This document shows positions 42,957 to 55,759 of a DNA stretch of 64,000 bases, one piece after another. Under the pieces are notes generated by a model. It was not told the origin of the DNA. It saw only the letters and a list, made by a program, of their open reading frames with translations, and searched no databases. The DNA is from Zingiber officinale (lineage: Eukaryota; Streptophyta; Magnoliopsida; Zingiberales; Zingiberaceae), in the NCBI RefSeq assembly GCF_018446385.1, contig NC_055989.1, positions 135,125,004 through 135,189,003 on the forward strand, given 5' to 3'. The position numbers were made by a program, and so were the translations under genes. Numbering within the stretch: the first letter of the stretch is position 1; every line of letters begins with the position of its first letter.

Positions 42957-43604
42957 CAAGGCTTCCTTTGCCAATTCTGTTTTGTTTGCAGCAGGATTCA
43001 GTTATGTCAGAAATCTTACAGGTGTCTGGTTTTCTCTGTGTAAACACGAGAGAGGATGATACTGGGATCCTGTTCACCCGTGGATTGCTGCTACTCCATT
43101 AACAAAAGTAAGTGGTAACGACAGCATCATATATTGTATTCTCTGAACACATTCTATTAGAGAAGATTTTTAGACTGCAATCAAGAGTTCTTCACAAACC
43201 TGTACCATTTCTTATACACAAATCAAATCAGTCATTACAAAGGTGGGTAATCTGACATGACTGGAACGACAGCATCTAGGACTGTCGAGTTTCCCCTGCC
43301 TTTTTTTCCCCTTTTGTAGTTAAATCTTTCCCTCCATGCAAAGAGTGTCCCTTCCTACATCTTTTTGTATCTTTCTCTCATCCTTTTTTACATTTTTCCT
43401 CAAGAAAACTCTTTTTTTTTTCTATCGACTTTCCTAAGAAGGAAATTATGATAAAGCATACCAAAGGGACTCAGGTAGTATATATACTTCCAAGCATCTA
43501 CAAAACTAGCTTATTATAACATGTCAATAATAATGAATACAAGTTCGAACAACTACAAATTGCAAATTTAAACCAGTAGTTACAGAAGCAGGTAGAGATA
43601 GAAC

Positions 43605-46600
43605 TTAGCTCAGATGAGCGATGTCAATCTCCTCAGAAATCTTGAACGTTGCTGCTGCACCAAACTTGCTCCTCCCTCCTTCCCATTCATCCTCGGAATC
43701 CTCACTATCCTCGTCCCCGTTGTGGCTCCATTTTGATGGCGTTGAGGGGTCACTGATACTCCTTGAAATGCAGTTTTTGGTAGTAAGCATATCAACCTGA
43801 CCTAAATGAGATATCTCAACCACAACTGCATCATCATCCACAGGCAAAGGCTGCTTCCATGGTTCTCCATCAATTCGCATAAATGTATGATCTGTTGCAC
43901 CCTTGTGGAATTCGAAACGAATTCTACGTGCCTGAATGAGAAAGTGTAAATAGCAATGTTCCATAAATATGATTTATGTATAAATTTGGCCAAGTTAATC
44001 TAGAAGATAGAGGTTTAGCAATGGTAATATGAACACACGATGATGCAGTAAGATGCTAGCAAAGAAATGTAAATAGCAACTTGTAAACATGGTCAAGCAT
44101 GCATCCTGAAATAAGGAGCTGTTCAAATAAATCTCGAGTTGAAAGAAGCACTATTGGGTGGGAAAAGGGATACTCTTTTGGTGTCATTTACCTGTGCAAG
44201 ACGAGTCCCATGCCCCTTGGGAGCAAGCAAAACAAGCCCATGCCATGCATCTCGGAAACCCACAACCTCAAGCAAGCCATCATCAACAAATGGCCGAGTA
44301 AGATCCCTCTGAGAACATCATAACTGAAATTTAAGTGTTGCAATGATAGAACAATCATTAATAGTGGGGAAATAGATACTCAATGATCATCTTACATATC
44401 GTGCTTTCTTCTGATTAGGAGTCCCCCATGGATTAAGTCCTCCAGAAAAACTGGGTAAGTTGAGACAAACAATGGATCTAATGCTGAAAGTAAAAGAACA
44501 ATTTAGTACATGGACATAAGACATTGATATCACTAACATGGAGTCTAATCAAAAAGGCCAAAAAGACAAAAATAGAAGTTGCAGGTACATAAGTGCACTT
44601 CAGACATCTATTAAATTGTGATTTATAATCTACCTGTGAAAAACCAGCAGAAATCCCTTCAGGAAAAAGCTCAGGAAAAATGACATAATAAATAGCTCTT
44701 TTAAACCAAAGATTTTTTTTTACTCTTTTCAAATCCCATAGAGAAAAAAAAAACATAATTTTGATAAGCTCCATCATTTAAAAAAAAAACAGAATAAATT
44801 ACCACTAAAATGTATAAAATACAGATTTGATTAAGCAAAAATTCATTCATAGCACATTCTCTAGGCAATAAACCAGAGACAATAGTAGTAAAGCATAGGA
44901 AAAAAAACACCTTACAGTCAGGAAAATACAGCTTCAAAGAGGATGAAATCAATCAGCAATCCAAAATTAATTTGCAGATAAAACCATTTCTATACCTGCT
45001 AGGAATATGAAGATCTACCCACTGGCCTGGTGTTTTCATGATCTTGACGTTTGCAAGCTGTGCTATATTCCTGCATTTCAAGTATTATGGAAATATAAAA
45101 AGGATCAACTTTAAGAATCATTATCTGTCCAATATTATGATGGTTGTTTTGTAAGTTTTATAGTCTACCAACAAAAAGATGCTTTTTTATAATAACCTTG
45201 GCAATCTGAACACTCCAAATATCTCTGATTGCAGTTCCATGTTATGGCTATGATCAAATGAATTTCTAATCCGAAGAATGAAAAATAAGCTGCACTTTTG
45301 ATATGGTTACATAGATTATACGGTATGATAAAGTTTCTAGGTCTCCCTCTACAATTGCCTATGGTTCTCCATTTTCACTCATTTAGTGTTTAATTGAAGC
45401 TTGAAGGGGAGCCTTGGGGCAACGGTAAAATTACTACTGTGTAACTTGGAGGTCATGAGTTCGAGTCTCAGAAACAACCTCTTGCAAAGTAGAGTGAGGT
45501 TGCATACAATAGACTCTTTCCCGGGACCCACATTGGCGGGAGCTTCATGCACCGGGCTTCCTTTTTTTAGTGTCTAATTGAACCTACACCTATTGGTTAA
45601 CGACTATATATCTCTGTTACCTACTTTTTTTTGTTTGTAACTGCACACTATACTTTCATAGAGCTTGTTGGATTACTACATATCTGACTTGGTGTTGATT
45701 GATTCAATATTTAGAAAGGTATGTTTCAGTTCAAGATTTTTGTGCCCTAACACATCATTCAATCTATATCAAAATGCAGTGACATCTTTCTGGCATGGTT
45801 GTTGGTACACTGGTCTCATCTTGAAATGTAGTTTTTTGAAGTTATATGACTGCAGCACCGAAAAGCTAGTGACTATAAAAGACCTTACCTTGTATTGTGC
45901 CCTCTTGGGGCTTTCCTATTGTCAGCCGATAAACCTGAGGATCTCTTGAAGATATATGTTGTAGCCTCACAAATGACAAAGCTGCCTTCTCAGCCTTATC
46001 ATTATGGAGATGAAAGAGCAGTTGGCACTTCACTGTTGGTTCACAAAATTCTATGCTTATTACCCACTGATTTGAACTTCCTTTGCTCCCAACAAGCTTA
46101 GGAAAACATTCTCCATCATAAGCTTAACACAAAAAGCCATGAAGTCAGGAAGGAATTGCAAATTTGAATCCTTGCTATCTCCTTGGTTTTTTATTCCCTT
46201 GTCTGAAGGAAAAAATTCTCACCTGTTTCATTATGGTTTAGCTCAGATAGGGTGGAACCTTCTCTCCCACTATGGTTTGTCTTGGAATCTTAACTTCTCA
46301 AGATCGAAAGCCTGCCAAAATTTAACTCACGAACTTTTAATACATGTGTACAGGCATGGCTCAATACCTTATGAATGACCAAAACAGAGGTGTTTAGTTT
46401 TTGTTACTTAGCGGATGATAATCCGAGTAACAGATGTTCTCCATCAATGGCTTTCCTTTTGTTACTTTTTTGGACTTGTAGGGTCAAACACAGGCTAGTG
46501 GATTTTCATGATAAGTTCATCAAACTGCATGAGCTATTATCTCATTGTTAATCCAAGTTGTCTCATGGGTTAAGTGTCTTATCTTGTCTTTGATTTTCCA

Positions 46601-49600
46601 GGTTTATTTTGATGATGTATGCCTTTGGACTTTGGTGACTTAGCTTTTAATAAATTGGGTGAACCTTGTTGATCCTTACTTTATGAAAAAAATGACATAA
46701 CTAGATACTTATACTTCAAGGAAGAGTTTCTTGTTTATAAAATTTAAAATATACTAAATTTTTCTGGCAGTAATGTCAGAACCATTTTTTCAAGGAAGTA
46801 ACCTATTTAATCCTAGTTCTACTTTATTTAACATTCTGTTTCTAGTTTACTCTCAAATATAAACTGAAATTATTCTTAACTGGACTCTCATAGAGTTCAT
46901 AAAAAAAACACAATAGAAGTGATTGTAAGACATGCCTCCATCCATTATTAATATCATCGTCAACCTGTATTAGTCCCTATTATTTGAATTCTAACTACAA
47001 GAATTTTATTACTCCATAGAGGTCTCTAACGACATCTAATAGCAGTAATGATCCCATTCCCAATTGCTTGGAATCAATCAAAATCATTATTGCTATTACT
47101 TTCTTTATAAAAAGACTGCATCCCCAGTAATATGTAAATTTCTTATATTATTTTTTTATTTACAAGAATTCTCTTGGATATCACTCTACTTCTCACAGTT
47201 TCAACTGTCACTCTACTTCTTACAGTTTCAGTTTCACAGTTGAAATGGTAAGAAGTAGAGTGAGATCCTAGTCAATCCCTATATGGATTAGCCGAGTAGG
47301 ACCGGATTGGCAGTAGCCAATCCAATCTTTGCCAATTTCTAGGATACATGTACTAGGGTTGGCTACAATGCAACAACTAATAAATGAAATCTTTGCGTCT
47401 CATCAAAAATTAATGTATTTGTACAAATTTTAGAAGGAATCAGCTGATTTCTACCAAAATTGACCCATTTTTAGCTTATTGTTCCTAGTGATTCCAATAC
47501 AGGAATCTTTCTGGATAAAGAGATCATGGTTTAAAGTGTCATGTCGAGACGGTCGAAACGAGCGAAACATCTCATTCCGCTCGGTGACCGGCACCGGCAC
47601 AACCCGGCACCATACCCATGACAGCTGCGACATGTTGCACGACCCTGTGGCCATAGCGGAGGGGTCGCTCGACCCCACAATAGCAGCGGAGGGGTCGCAT
47701 AACCCTTCTGCTGTCGCAGCGGAAACGTCGCGCAGCCCTGCAGCCGTTGCAGAGGGGTCGCACGATCACTGTAGTTGTGCCGAAGGAGTCACAAGAACCC
47801 CGCGGCCATGACTAAGGGGTTGTGCAATCCCACCGCAACGCCGAAGTCACGCGAGCTTGTGAGTGGTGTCGGATTTCAGATTTTTTTTTTTTAATTAAAC
47901 TTAGGTTAATTATTTTAATCAACTCCTAACTATGATGGAGATAATCTAAAAAGCTTTATTAAATCCTAATAAAATTATCTAATTAATTTTATATTTTATT
48001 TATTTTAATTTAAAAATTATAATAAAATTTTTATTTATTTATTTATCAATTTTCATATATTTTTTTAAATTATTTTTTATATTGTTTATTTTTTAAATAT
48101 TTATGTTAAATGTTTTATTTTTTAATTAATATATTTTATATTTAAAAAATACCGAAACTATATCGGCACGGTAGGATACGGTACCAAAACTGTATCATTC
48201 CGATCTAACACCAAAATCTCGAACCTTGGAGAGATACAATCACAAGGAGTAGATGACAGGAAATGGAAAGAGAATAACAATAACAACAACAACCAAATCT
48301 TATCCCATTAAGTGAGGTAGGCTATATAGGTCTTCCTTTATCATTGAGTTATATCCCCTACTATATCATCATCTATTTTTAATACATTTTATCTTATTGT
48401 ATCGTTGCTATATTATCATTTTTTTGACCTTTTATTCTCTTTCCGTTTGTCACTGCGTTGTAAATCCTACAATACCATCATTTATATTTAAATAAATTTT
48501 ATCCTATTTTATCATTGCTATATTATCATTTTTTTTACCTTTTATTCTCTTTCAGTTTGACTACAGCCAAAGCGTTGATAGCCAAACAAAAAGAGAATAA
48601 AAGGTCAAAAAATGTTAGAAGGGAGAGAAGAAAGATAACTTGTTGGTGAAAAAGGCACTAATTTAGTGATGGGCTTACGTAAATCACATAAACTTCTTTG
48701 GTAGTAGTGAATCATGGTCATGTCCCTTCTCCACCAACATACACTTAACTACTTGATTGATTTGTAAAGTTCCACCAAAGTGGAATACAAGGATTCAAAT
48801 TAGACTATTGGCATATAACAAGAGTACTTGTAAAATTGCAAAAAAAAACCTCTACTTGTAATATACTTCCTCATTTCATCAACGTAATTATTAGTTAATA
48901 GGTTTTCATAACCTCCACTTTTGGTTTTAAAATGTCTTAGTAACCTCCATAACTAATAGCGATACGGAAACTAAAAACCATGACTTCAACTATAATTAAT
49001 TCACTTTGTCTAAGACTCTAACTATAGAATCTGACTAGTAACTTTCAACCTAATAAACTCATTTTTTTTGTCTATCTTCCATAAATCTGTTTTAGCATTC
49101 TATTTTTCCTATATTAACTTTTTAAACATACTGTTTCCTAATTGCTCAACACTTATTTACTTGAAACTTTTGGTTTCAAAAATTTCTCCAAAGTGGAAAT
49201 ATATGGAATCAAATTTAACTACTGGGTTGTGAAATTGCCCAAAAATAAACTGTACTTGTACTCCCTTATTTCATCAACATAATTATTAGTTAACAGATTT
49301 TTATAACCTCCACATTTTATTTTATTAGCTTAATTCTTCTACAATAGATTTTCTCCCAAGATAAGATTTATATTCCATGTCTTAGAAAACCTTAAATATT
49401 TCTCTCAAGATAAGATTTTTATTCCATGTTTTATTAGCTTAATTCTTCTACATTAGAGGCAGAACGAACCTTAGAGATACTTCACCTCTTATTGTCAAGC
49501 ATAAGGAGCTTCTACAGAATCACTCTGGTGCAACGATCACTGTTCAAAGACAGTCACCCATGATTTACCTCTCTAAAAATGACCATAGGACCCGTCATGT

Positions 49601-52600
49601 GGGGGCGTCCGGGGTCAGCGTATGACCTTTTGCCACCAATAGAATCACTCTGGTGCATTATCAGCTAGTTCTTTTCCTTGCATTTATGAATTAAACAAAT
49701 CATAGACCAGAGTTCACGCTAGGTACTTGGGGTTTCAAGTATTAACACTCAATTGATGGTTAACCACAACATTCAATTTTGGAACCAAAAAGTGCTGCTA
49801 ATTTAAAATTTACCCGTTAATTGTTGGATGGATTTTTAAATGAGGTACTTCAGAAATTGGAATTTGCATTCCCAAGTGTCAACTACTTGTAGTTGTTTTA
49901 ATTGCAAATTTACACTCCCAAGTGTCAACTACTTGTATTTGTTTTAATTGCAAATAAATTCATCCAAATGACCAAATGTGAATTCCAATTCAAAACCTTT
50001 TTTTGTTCCAAACAAAGATCTAAGATTATTTTGTGAAAGCCTGTTTATAGTGGTCAGTCACAAAGCAAGCTTCATGAAACTAAACAAAAAAAAGGAAAAT
50101 CCAGAGCACGAAACTCCCATCCGTACGGGTCCCGAGGAAGAGTCAACCACATTGGGTCTCTATTGTACACAATCTTATCTTACATTTTGCAAGAGGCTAT
50201 TTCTACGACTCGAACGCGTGACCTCAGGTCACATGGCAGCAACTTTACCGTTGTGCCAAGACTCTCCTTCATTCATAAAACTAAATGATTTTTTTTTTCA
50301 AAACTAAGTAACCAATTGAACCAGGCATTACCTTGATGAAGGATGACAAAGAGAAGCAAGAAACCATCCTTGTTTAAGCCCAATTTTTGCGTACGCACTC
50401 TGTCAAAAAAAAATTCACTCATGTAGTAGCCAATAAATAAAAGACCTTAGTCAATATTACAACTAATAAATAATATTAAAGTCAAAGAAATCATTGATTT
50501 TGTACTGATTAATAATTTCCAAAAATTTGGTTAGTTATGTTTTTATTTATATAATCATCATGCTCTTAATCAATATTATGTTTGTCTATTTGTGAGAATT
50601 TAATTAGTTTAAGTAATAAGATGTTCATGCTCCAGCTTGAAGGAATGCCAAGAGGTATTAAAGTTACAAGATTATTATGTAGAGAGTTTAGCCCTAGATT
50701 ACGTGTTAGATTTAAGATTTTGTCATGACTCTTATAGAGCCATGTAATGTGTCTGATGAAGCAATATGATATTTCATTTCCCTAAAATTTATTGTACTAT
50801 TAGAGCTTAAATTCAAGAATCTAAATAATATGTATAAATTCATCATAACATGAATATTAAAAATTTTAATATAATAATTAATAAAAAATTAAATAAAATG
50901 TAGGTAATAAATTAATTCTGTTTATATGTTTACATGATTAGATAAAGATTTACTAAATAATGAAATACCAGTGATAGAATTATGATGTACACTAGAGTTA
51001 TTATATAAATATTATTTTCTAATAGGAAAGTGTTAATAATTTTTTTTTAAAAGAAAAGATATTTATAATAAAATAATTATATTTGTACTAAAACAAGAAA
51101 TTATTATCAAGATGTTTTATATAGTATATTGAATGCCACTTTTTATAGTATGGTAATTTATTTAGAGTAAATAATAAAAAATAGCATTCTACTTAAGAAA
51201 ATGTTTAATAAAGACTATCATCATTATAAAAATATTGACTATCACTTTTGATTTGTAAGCACATCATTTGGTTTATACTGATTGTACAGAAATTAATAAA
51301 TTTTTATAATGAAATTGTAGTACACCTAGTACTAAATAATATTTTGTAGACAAAGCACATCAAGTTATGTCTAAGAAGATAAGTATAAAACATTAAAGGA
51401 AAAAAATGGGAAAAAACACTGTCCTTTAGGCTGCACAGCTGAAAGTGATCAACTACTGGTGTGTCAATAGAAATTGGTGTGTGTGCGCGCGCGTGCGCGT
51501 GTGTGTAACAACAACAACCAAGCCTTATCCCACTAGGGGTGTGTGTGTGTGTCTATATATATATACTCACAGTAAGATCAATGTAATATATCCATTATCT
51601 AGATATTATGCCAGAACTACAAACACAGAAGTTAATTTGCAATTCTTGCCAAGCAGTCTTAATTGGTGAAGTTTGTGGATGGGCCTGGATAAAAATCTAT
51701 GTTTACCTTTCGAAACATTGATGCTACTGCTAATGAAAATAAAAGTTCACTTGATATCTGAACTTCTACAAAATAGCATGAAGGTTGAGAGAGAAGACAG
51801 ATTGTTACTGTAACATAGTCAAAACCTGATTAGTTAATTGGTTCTTGAATCTTTCTGGATGCTTCTTCCTCTCAGAATGAAATGCATATGACACATGGGC
51901 ATCCATTCCTATAAAAAAAACTATGTCATGTTGTGTCTCATACAATATGTTTTCAAAAATGAAACAATACACCCTTTACTAGAAAAAAAAAGAAATATAA
52001 GATAGCGCAAGGAAAAAAAAACTATACTGCTCTCTGTTTCCTTCAGGAGATTAAATTCAGTTGTAGGCATGGATTCAAGTTTCAGTATCTGTGGTAACAG
52101 GTGATGTGTATCATGAGCTCGATATTTGTCAACACAGGAGAAAATTACTTGCTTTGCCCATGATGCAAAAATTTACGAATCTAGTTTCTTAGTCTCTTAA
52201 TCATAACTAATTATCTCTAAATCTCTCTTAGCAATAAGATATTAGGTAATAGGGAGGCTCTAGTAGCAAGGTATTTTATAAATAAAATTTTGATAATTTT
52301 CAACTTATTTCAATGAAATTTTATTTTAATTGACATGAAACTATTATATTTCTTGTTCGAAGGCAGGGTCAGAGGAATGGATCTGGTCTAAAACAAGAAG
52401 GGTGTAACTTGTGGCAACCTGTATCACATGTCAATAAGGGTGGCACTGGTGGTATCATTATGGTTGATATTGCAACAGAAACTAGGAAGACGTTAAGGAA
52501 AAAAAAACATAATGGTTATAATATGATCAGTTAATTGGTTTATTTTTTTGTCTGGATGCTGCTTCCTCTCAGAATAAATTATATATGAAACTTGGCATGC

Positions 52601-54462
52601 ATCTTAAAAAATGATCTCACGTATGTCCTGTATAATCATTTTGTTTAAAAAAGTAAAACAGCAGACACTTTAGTAGAAGAAAACCACAGAGATGTAAGTT
52701 GCAAAAACAAAGAAAAAAATACTTTGTGACTTGAGATATTATTTAACTTGTGATCACAGTTTCCATTATTTTTGTTTGTGACCAAAGAACAATATGTTTA
52801 GATGGACATTGAAGGGAAAAAGCAGACCATCAGAATTATAGTGATAAAATTGCAGAAATCTCTTCCACAACATAAGCTGAGAACACAAAAGTATAGCAGC
52901 ATTTGAAAAAAAGAAAGTTCTTACCCATGCTAAAGTAGTTCCAAAAGCCACCACGAAAAGTGTGATAACCTTCCTGAGAACAAATACATAGCAAAGTTAA
53001 ACTATCCAAACCTATATTAATGAGAATTTATCTATAAATATGAAAATGAAAAATCAGAAAAATGTATAATATACTAGTATAAATATACAAGATTTCAAAT
53101 TTCAGTCATATTAGCCATTGTCTCCTTATTGATACAAACATATTCACCTTGCAAGTTGCACTATTCATTGGTGTAACAAGGTTGCTGCTTAGTATACCTA
53201 ACCAAGCCAAAAGGCCACATTATCTTGCTCAAACTCAGCCTCACATACTAAGCAACTGTGAAGTTCTTATAAATACTTGGGGTTCATGCTCTCCATCATA
53301 AAAATTATGTCCTAATTAGATGCCTAATGGTAGAATAAGAATTATATGGTGTAGAGCCTCAATCTTAGTTAGATATAGGTTGAGTTAGAGGCAAATCAAG
53401 TTAAACCAAGTTATATATTATAGGTATACTTGTATACCTATTAAATAATACTTGTTTAATTAGGGATTAATGAATTTCTCATGCCTGCTCAATCCTTCAC
53501 TGATCTCCACATAGATATTTCTCATTCCATATTGACTAACATTAAAATGAGATTTGATACCATGCAATATTCACCTTCTCATCCACCAAGGAAATCATGG
53601 ATATCCTTCATTTCCGGTGAACCAGCTTATGGACCATCAATTCTCATGACTACACAAAGGGAACTCCACTCCCACTAAGGTAAAATGGCTCCCTTCCTAC
53701 TTGACAGGTGCATTGCAACCAGATGTCACTAGAGGGATCTAGCAGGCTAGAAATGGTATGACAGGAATAATAACATTTTCAAAAATACAATAAAGAGAAG
53801 ATAAGAAGCTTTCATTGACTAATCTATAATCTATTACTGCTGGAACAAGGGGTGAATATCACTCTTGTAAAACTATGCAAATTGTAACAAGGCAAAGTTA
53901 CAAGTTAGTTCATAGATACAGAGGAATCATAGGTGCAAAAGTAATGGAATATCAAAAAGAGAGATGAAGCAATCAAAGGAGATAAAAAGGAAACGTGAAG
54001 AGGTAAAAATTTTATATGGAATCATTTTTGCTGCCTTAATAATCCTTGCATCATCATTTCCTTTTTTTAACCATAATAACTGCAGAATCACTAGCAAATA
54101 TTTACCTCCTCACCTCCACTTAGTGCCAATTTACATCAAATAACACACAACAGATTAGTCGACGTCACAAGGGTCAATATGGCTGACAGACTGGTGAAAC
54201 CTTATCTATATCTCATGCCACATGCAGACATTAGGAAGTACTACTAAATTTAGAAAGCCATCTGATCAGAGTAAAACTGCAAGGTGTATTTTATGCTTAA
54301 TTGAATATGCATAAATCTGGCATTTAAAATCACCTTACCACATTAAGTGTGTCTGAACTTGATACCCGTTGGAATGCATGTAGAGAGTGTGGCAACTCCA
54401 ATGGAGGAATTGGATCGAAGGAACCTTCCTTTGGAACTTTCATTCGCATGACAATATGCCAA
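43605..54462 (-). CDS. Diacylglycerol kinase, C-terminal eight exons
   Basis: Exons 54339-54462, 52925-52973, 51826-51908, 50332-50399, 44996-45070, 44396-44483, 44192-44308 and 43605-43931 join in frame over GT-AG introns, giving 309 residues to the stop. Blocks typical of plant DGKs are [129 protein letters not shown] and [20 protein letters not shown]. The C-terminus ends [13 protein letters not shown]. This is the accessory domain; the catalytic GGDGT-containing exons should lie further upstream on the minus strand but were not found up to 64000. DGK phosphorylates diacylglycerol to phosphatidic acid in lipid signalling. The visible exons are undamaged. Confidence 0.9.
45399..45565 (+). 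mobile_element. Au-type SINE, nearly full length
   Basis: It starts GGGGAGCCTTGGGGCAACGG (A box), has GGTCATGAGTTCGAGTCTC (B box), AACAACCTCTTGCAAAGTAG, CCCGGGACCCACATTGGCGG and GCACCGGGCTTCC, then a T run. The flanks TTTAGTGTTTAATTGAA and TTTAGTGTCTAATTGAA (45382-45398, 45566-45582) differ by one base. Confidence 0.9.
47176..47268. repeat. Foldback repeat
   Basis: The left arm GGATATCACTCTACTTCTCA and following bases pair with the right arm AAGAAGTAGAGTGAGATCC over ~33 bases with a few mismatches. A third partial copy of the arm, CACTCTACTTCTTACAG, lies between them. Confidence 0.8.
47528..48235. mobile_element. TIR-type repeat with GC-rich core, copy 1
   Basis: The left end is GGTTTAAAGTGTCATGTCGA; the right end, in reverse complement, is AAGGTTCGAGATTTTGGTG followed by GATCGGAATGATACAG. 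The interior has a GC-rich array of GCGGAGGGGTCGC units (47640-47810), then a long AT-rich stretch, then ACCGAAACTATATCGGCACG. It is related to 55532-56606. The frame through the core is a by-product of the repeat. Confidence 0.65.
48285..48345. repeat. Dispersed AACAACAACAACCAA-type repeat
   Basis: AACAACAACAACCAAATCTT then ATCCCATTAAGTGAGGTAGG and CTATATAGG is a motif seen in many plant genomes. A short related piece (AACAACAACAACCAAGCCTT, ATCCCACTAGG) is inside the microsatellite at 51507-51540. Its parent element is not clear to me. Confidence 0.55.
48775..49330. repeat. Diverged ~410-bp tandem duplication
   Basis: The blocks CAAAGTGGAA, TTTCATCAACGTAATTATTA and AACCTCCACTTTT around 48775-48925 recur at about 49188-49315 with modest divergence. 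It is non-coding DGK intron sequence. Confidence 0.6.
49533..49640 (+). mobile_element. 5'-truncated SINE with 17-bp TSD
   Basis: A 108-bp insert between perfect AGAATCACTCTGGTGCA repeats (49516-49532, 49641-49657). Its CACCCATGATTTACCTCTC and GCGTATGACCTTTTGCCACC resemble the 3' domain of the SINE at 40988-41171. The tRNA-like head is absent. Confidence 0.8.
50085..50273 (-). mobile_element. Au-type SINE, reverse orientation
   Basis: On the minus strand it has GAGAGTCTTGGCACAACGG (A box), GGTCACGCGTTCGAGTCG (B box), AATAGCCTCTTGCAAAATG and CTCGGGACCCGTACGGATGG. The flanks CATGAAACTAAA and CATAAAACTAAA (50073-50084, 50274-50285) match except for one base. It lies only ~60 bp from the 50332 DGK exon boundary. 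Confidence 0.88.
50400..51825 (-). other. DGK intron
   Basis: AT-rich intron between the NQLTNQ and SAYAKIG exons, containing the TG/GC microsatellite at 51478-51570. No other recognised content. Confidence 0.7.
51478..51570. repeat. Compound TG/CG/TA microsatellite
   Basis: TGTGTGTGCGCGCGCGTGCG leads to a GT run, then the AACAACAACAACCAAGCC repeat piece, then a second GT run and TATATATATA. Confidence 0.9.
51909..54338 (-). other. Two DGK introns (51909-52924, 52974-54338)
   Basis: AT-rich introns flanking the short exon 52925-52973. I recognise no mobile element or further exon in them. Confidence 0.6.
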
Positions 54463-55523
54463 CTGAAGCAGATAAAGAAGCAATAATAATTTTATCATCA
54501 AAAAGCATTAAAGGTTAAGCCTCCAGTTTCTACAAAAGACCCATGCTACATTATAGCTACGTATTTGTGAATGAATGAAGGAGATGCGAGTGAAACCACA
54601 AGTTGAAATGAATGTCTACCATAGTCAATATGGCCTTGGATTATACATTGGTGTTGTGTATTAAAATGTCATAGAAAATATGCAAGAGAACATGGGAATT
54701 TCACTGCATCCCAGTCATCATTTGCTAACCACGTGAAAGATATCTAATAGATATCATGAAATGCTGAAAGAACAAGATAGAGAGTGCCTATCAGCATGAA
54801 AGTCAATTTTCTCTTACAAAGGAAAGAAACAACTAAAGAAAGTAAATACAAAGATATTATTATATATATAATAATTATATAAATTAATTATTTAATCATT
54901 TAATTAAATATTAATTTAAATAAGATATATTTAAAATAGTAAAAAAATATCAAAATATCAATTAAACATTAAAACAGTAAAAAATAAATAAATAAAATAA
55001 AATATAAATTTGATTTATTAGAATTTTTTTAAAAAAATAAAATTTTTAAATAAAATTTAAAACAATAAAAAAATCAGATTAATAATTAATAAAATTTATT
55101 AATTTTTAAAAAAATTTAAATATATTTTTATATATTTTAAGATAATTTAATTAGGGTTTATGAAAATCTCTTTTAAGTATCACACTTAAGTTGGGGATTA
55201 TTTTAATTAATTAAATCTAATTTTAATTTTCTTCGGCGAACAGAAGCCCTCCGGTGGCATCGTGCCTCTGGGGATGCTGTAGGCAGTGCCTGAGGCATCC
55301 CATGACACCTCTGGCGGCATCAAAGGAGTCCTACGACGCCTCCGACCTACCTTTTGGCGTGCAACATGCGCGCATGACGCACGCAAATTATCTTGTCTAT
55401 GGCTCCGGTTTCACTCTGTTGTCAAAACAGTAAAAATCGTCCGTGCCGCCAAGCACAGGATGGTATTTCAATCACTGGATATAATACTACAAGATGGATT
55501 AACTAAATGAGAAAAAATGTTCA
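54463..55523. other. DGK upstream intron or flank
   Basis: A further upstream exon is required by the 2-nt codon phase at 54462, but none with DGK catalytic motifs is seen. The segment at 54840-55160 is extremely AT-rich. A GC-rich patch at 55230-55360 has repeated GCCTCTGG(C/G)GGCATC and GACGCCTCCGAC units. Confidence 0.5.
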
Positions 55524-55554
55524 ATTGGTAGCAGTGTTCGAAATCTCGTTTCGT

Positions 55555-55759
55555 GCCGCCCGGCACGGACGGTTTTTACCGTTCCGCCGGGCGGCTGAAA
55601 CCCGCACGGGAGGCGTCCCCGTCCCGGCTGCGCCGGAGGAGACGGGGGACGCCTTCGGCACCGAAGGCTTCGTGCGCGACGCCTTCAGCGCTGAAGGCGT
55701 CGTGCGCGATGGATTCTGCGGCGCCGGAAGCGTCCGGCAGGGTCGCCGGACGCTTCCGG
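55555..55759. repeat. Cluster of perfect GC-rich hairpins
   Basis: Three perfect structures follow one another: arms GCCGCCCGGC/GCCGGGCGGC (55555-55564 with 55586-55595), a 20-bp palindrome CGCCTTCAGCGCTGAAGGCG (55680-55699), and a 15-bp stem (55724-55738 with 55745-55759) closed by a 6-base loop. The coding frames across this region are not credible genes. Confidence 0.9.

Larger units (their letters stand above)
45071..50331 (-). other. Large DGK intron (5.3 kb)
   Basis: The intron between the exons encoding the SLCHPSS and NIAQLAN segments. It holds three SINEs, a foldback repeat, a dispersed repeat and a GC-cored element, listed separately. Short frames at 45665-46378 resemble nothing known. 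Confidence 0.8.

Noticed and set aside
45665..46378. Three open frames of 68-94 codons in the DGK intron, one reading [20 protein letters not shown]
   Set aside because: They lie wholly within an intron, lack splice continuity or recognisable domains, and overlap each other; no support beyond open length.
47479..47811. 110-codon frame with Ala-Glu-Gly-Ser repeats
   Set aside because: Produced by the GCGGAGGGGTCGC tandem units of a repeat element; a comparable frame exists on the opposite strand.
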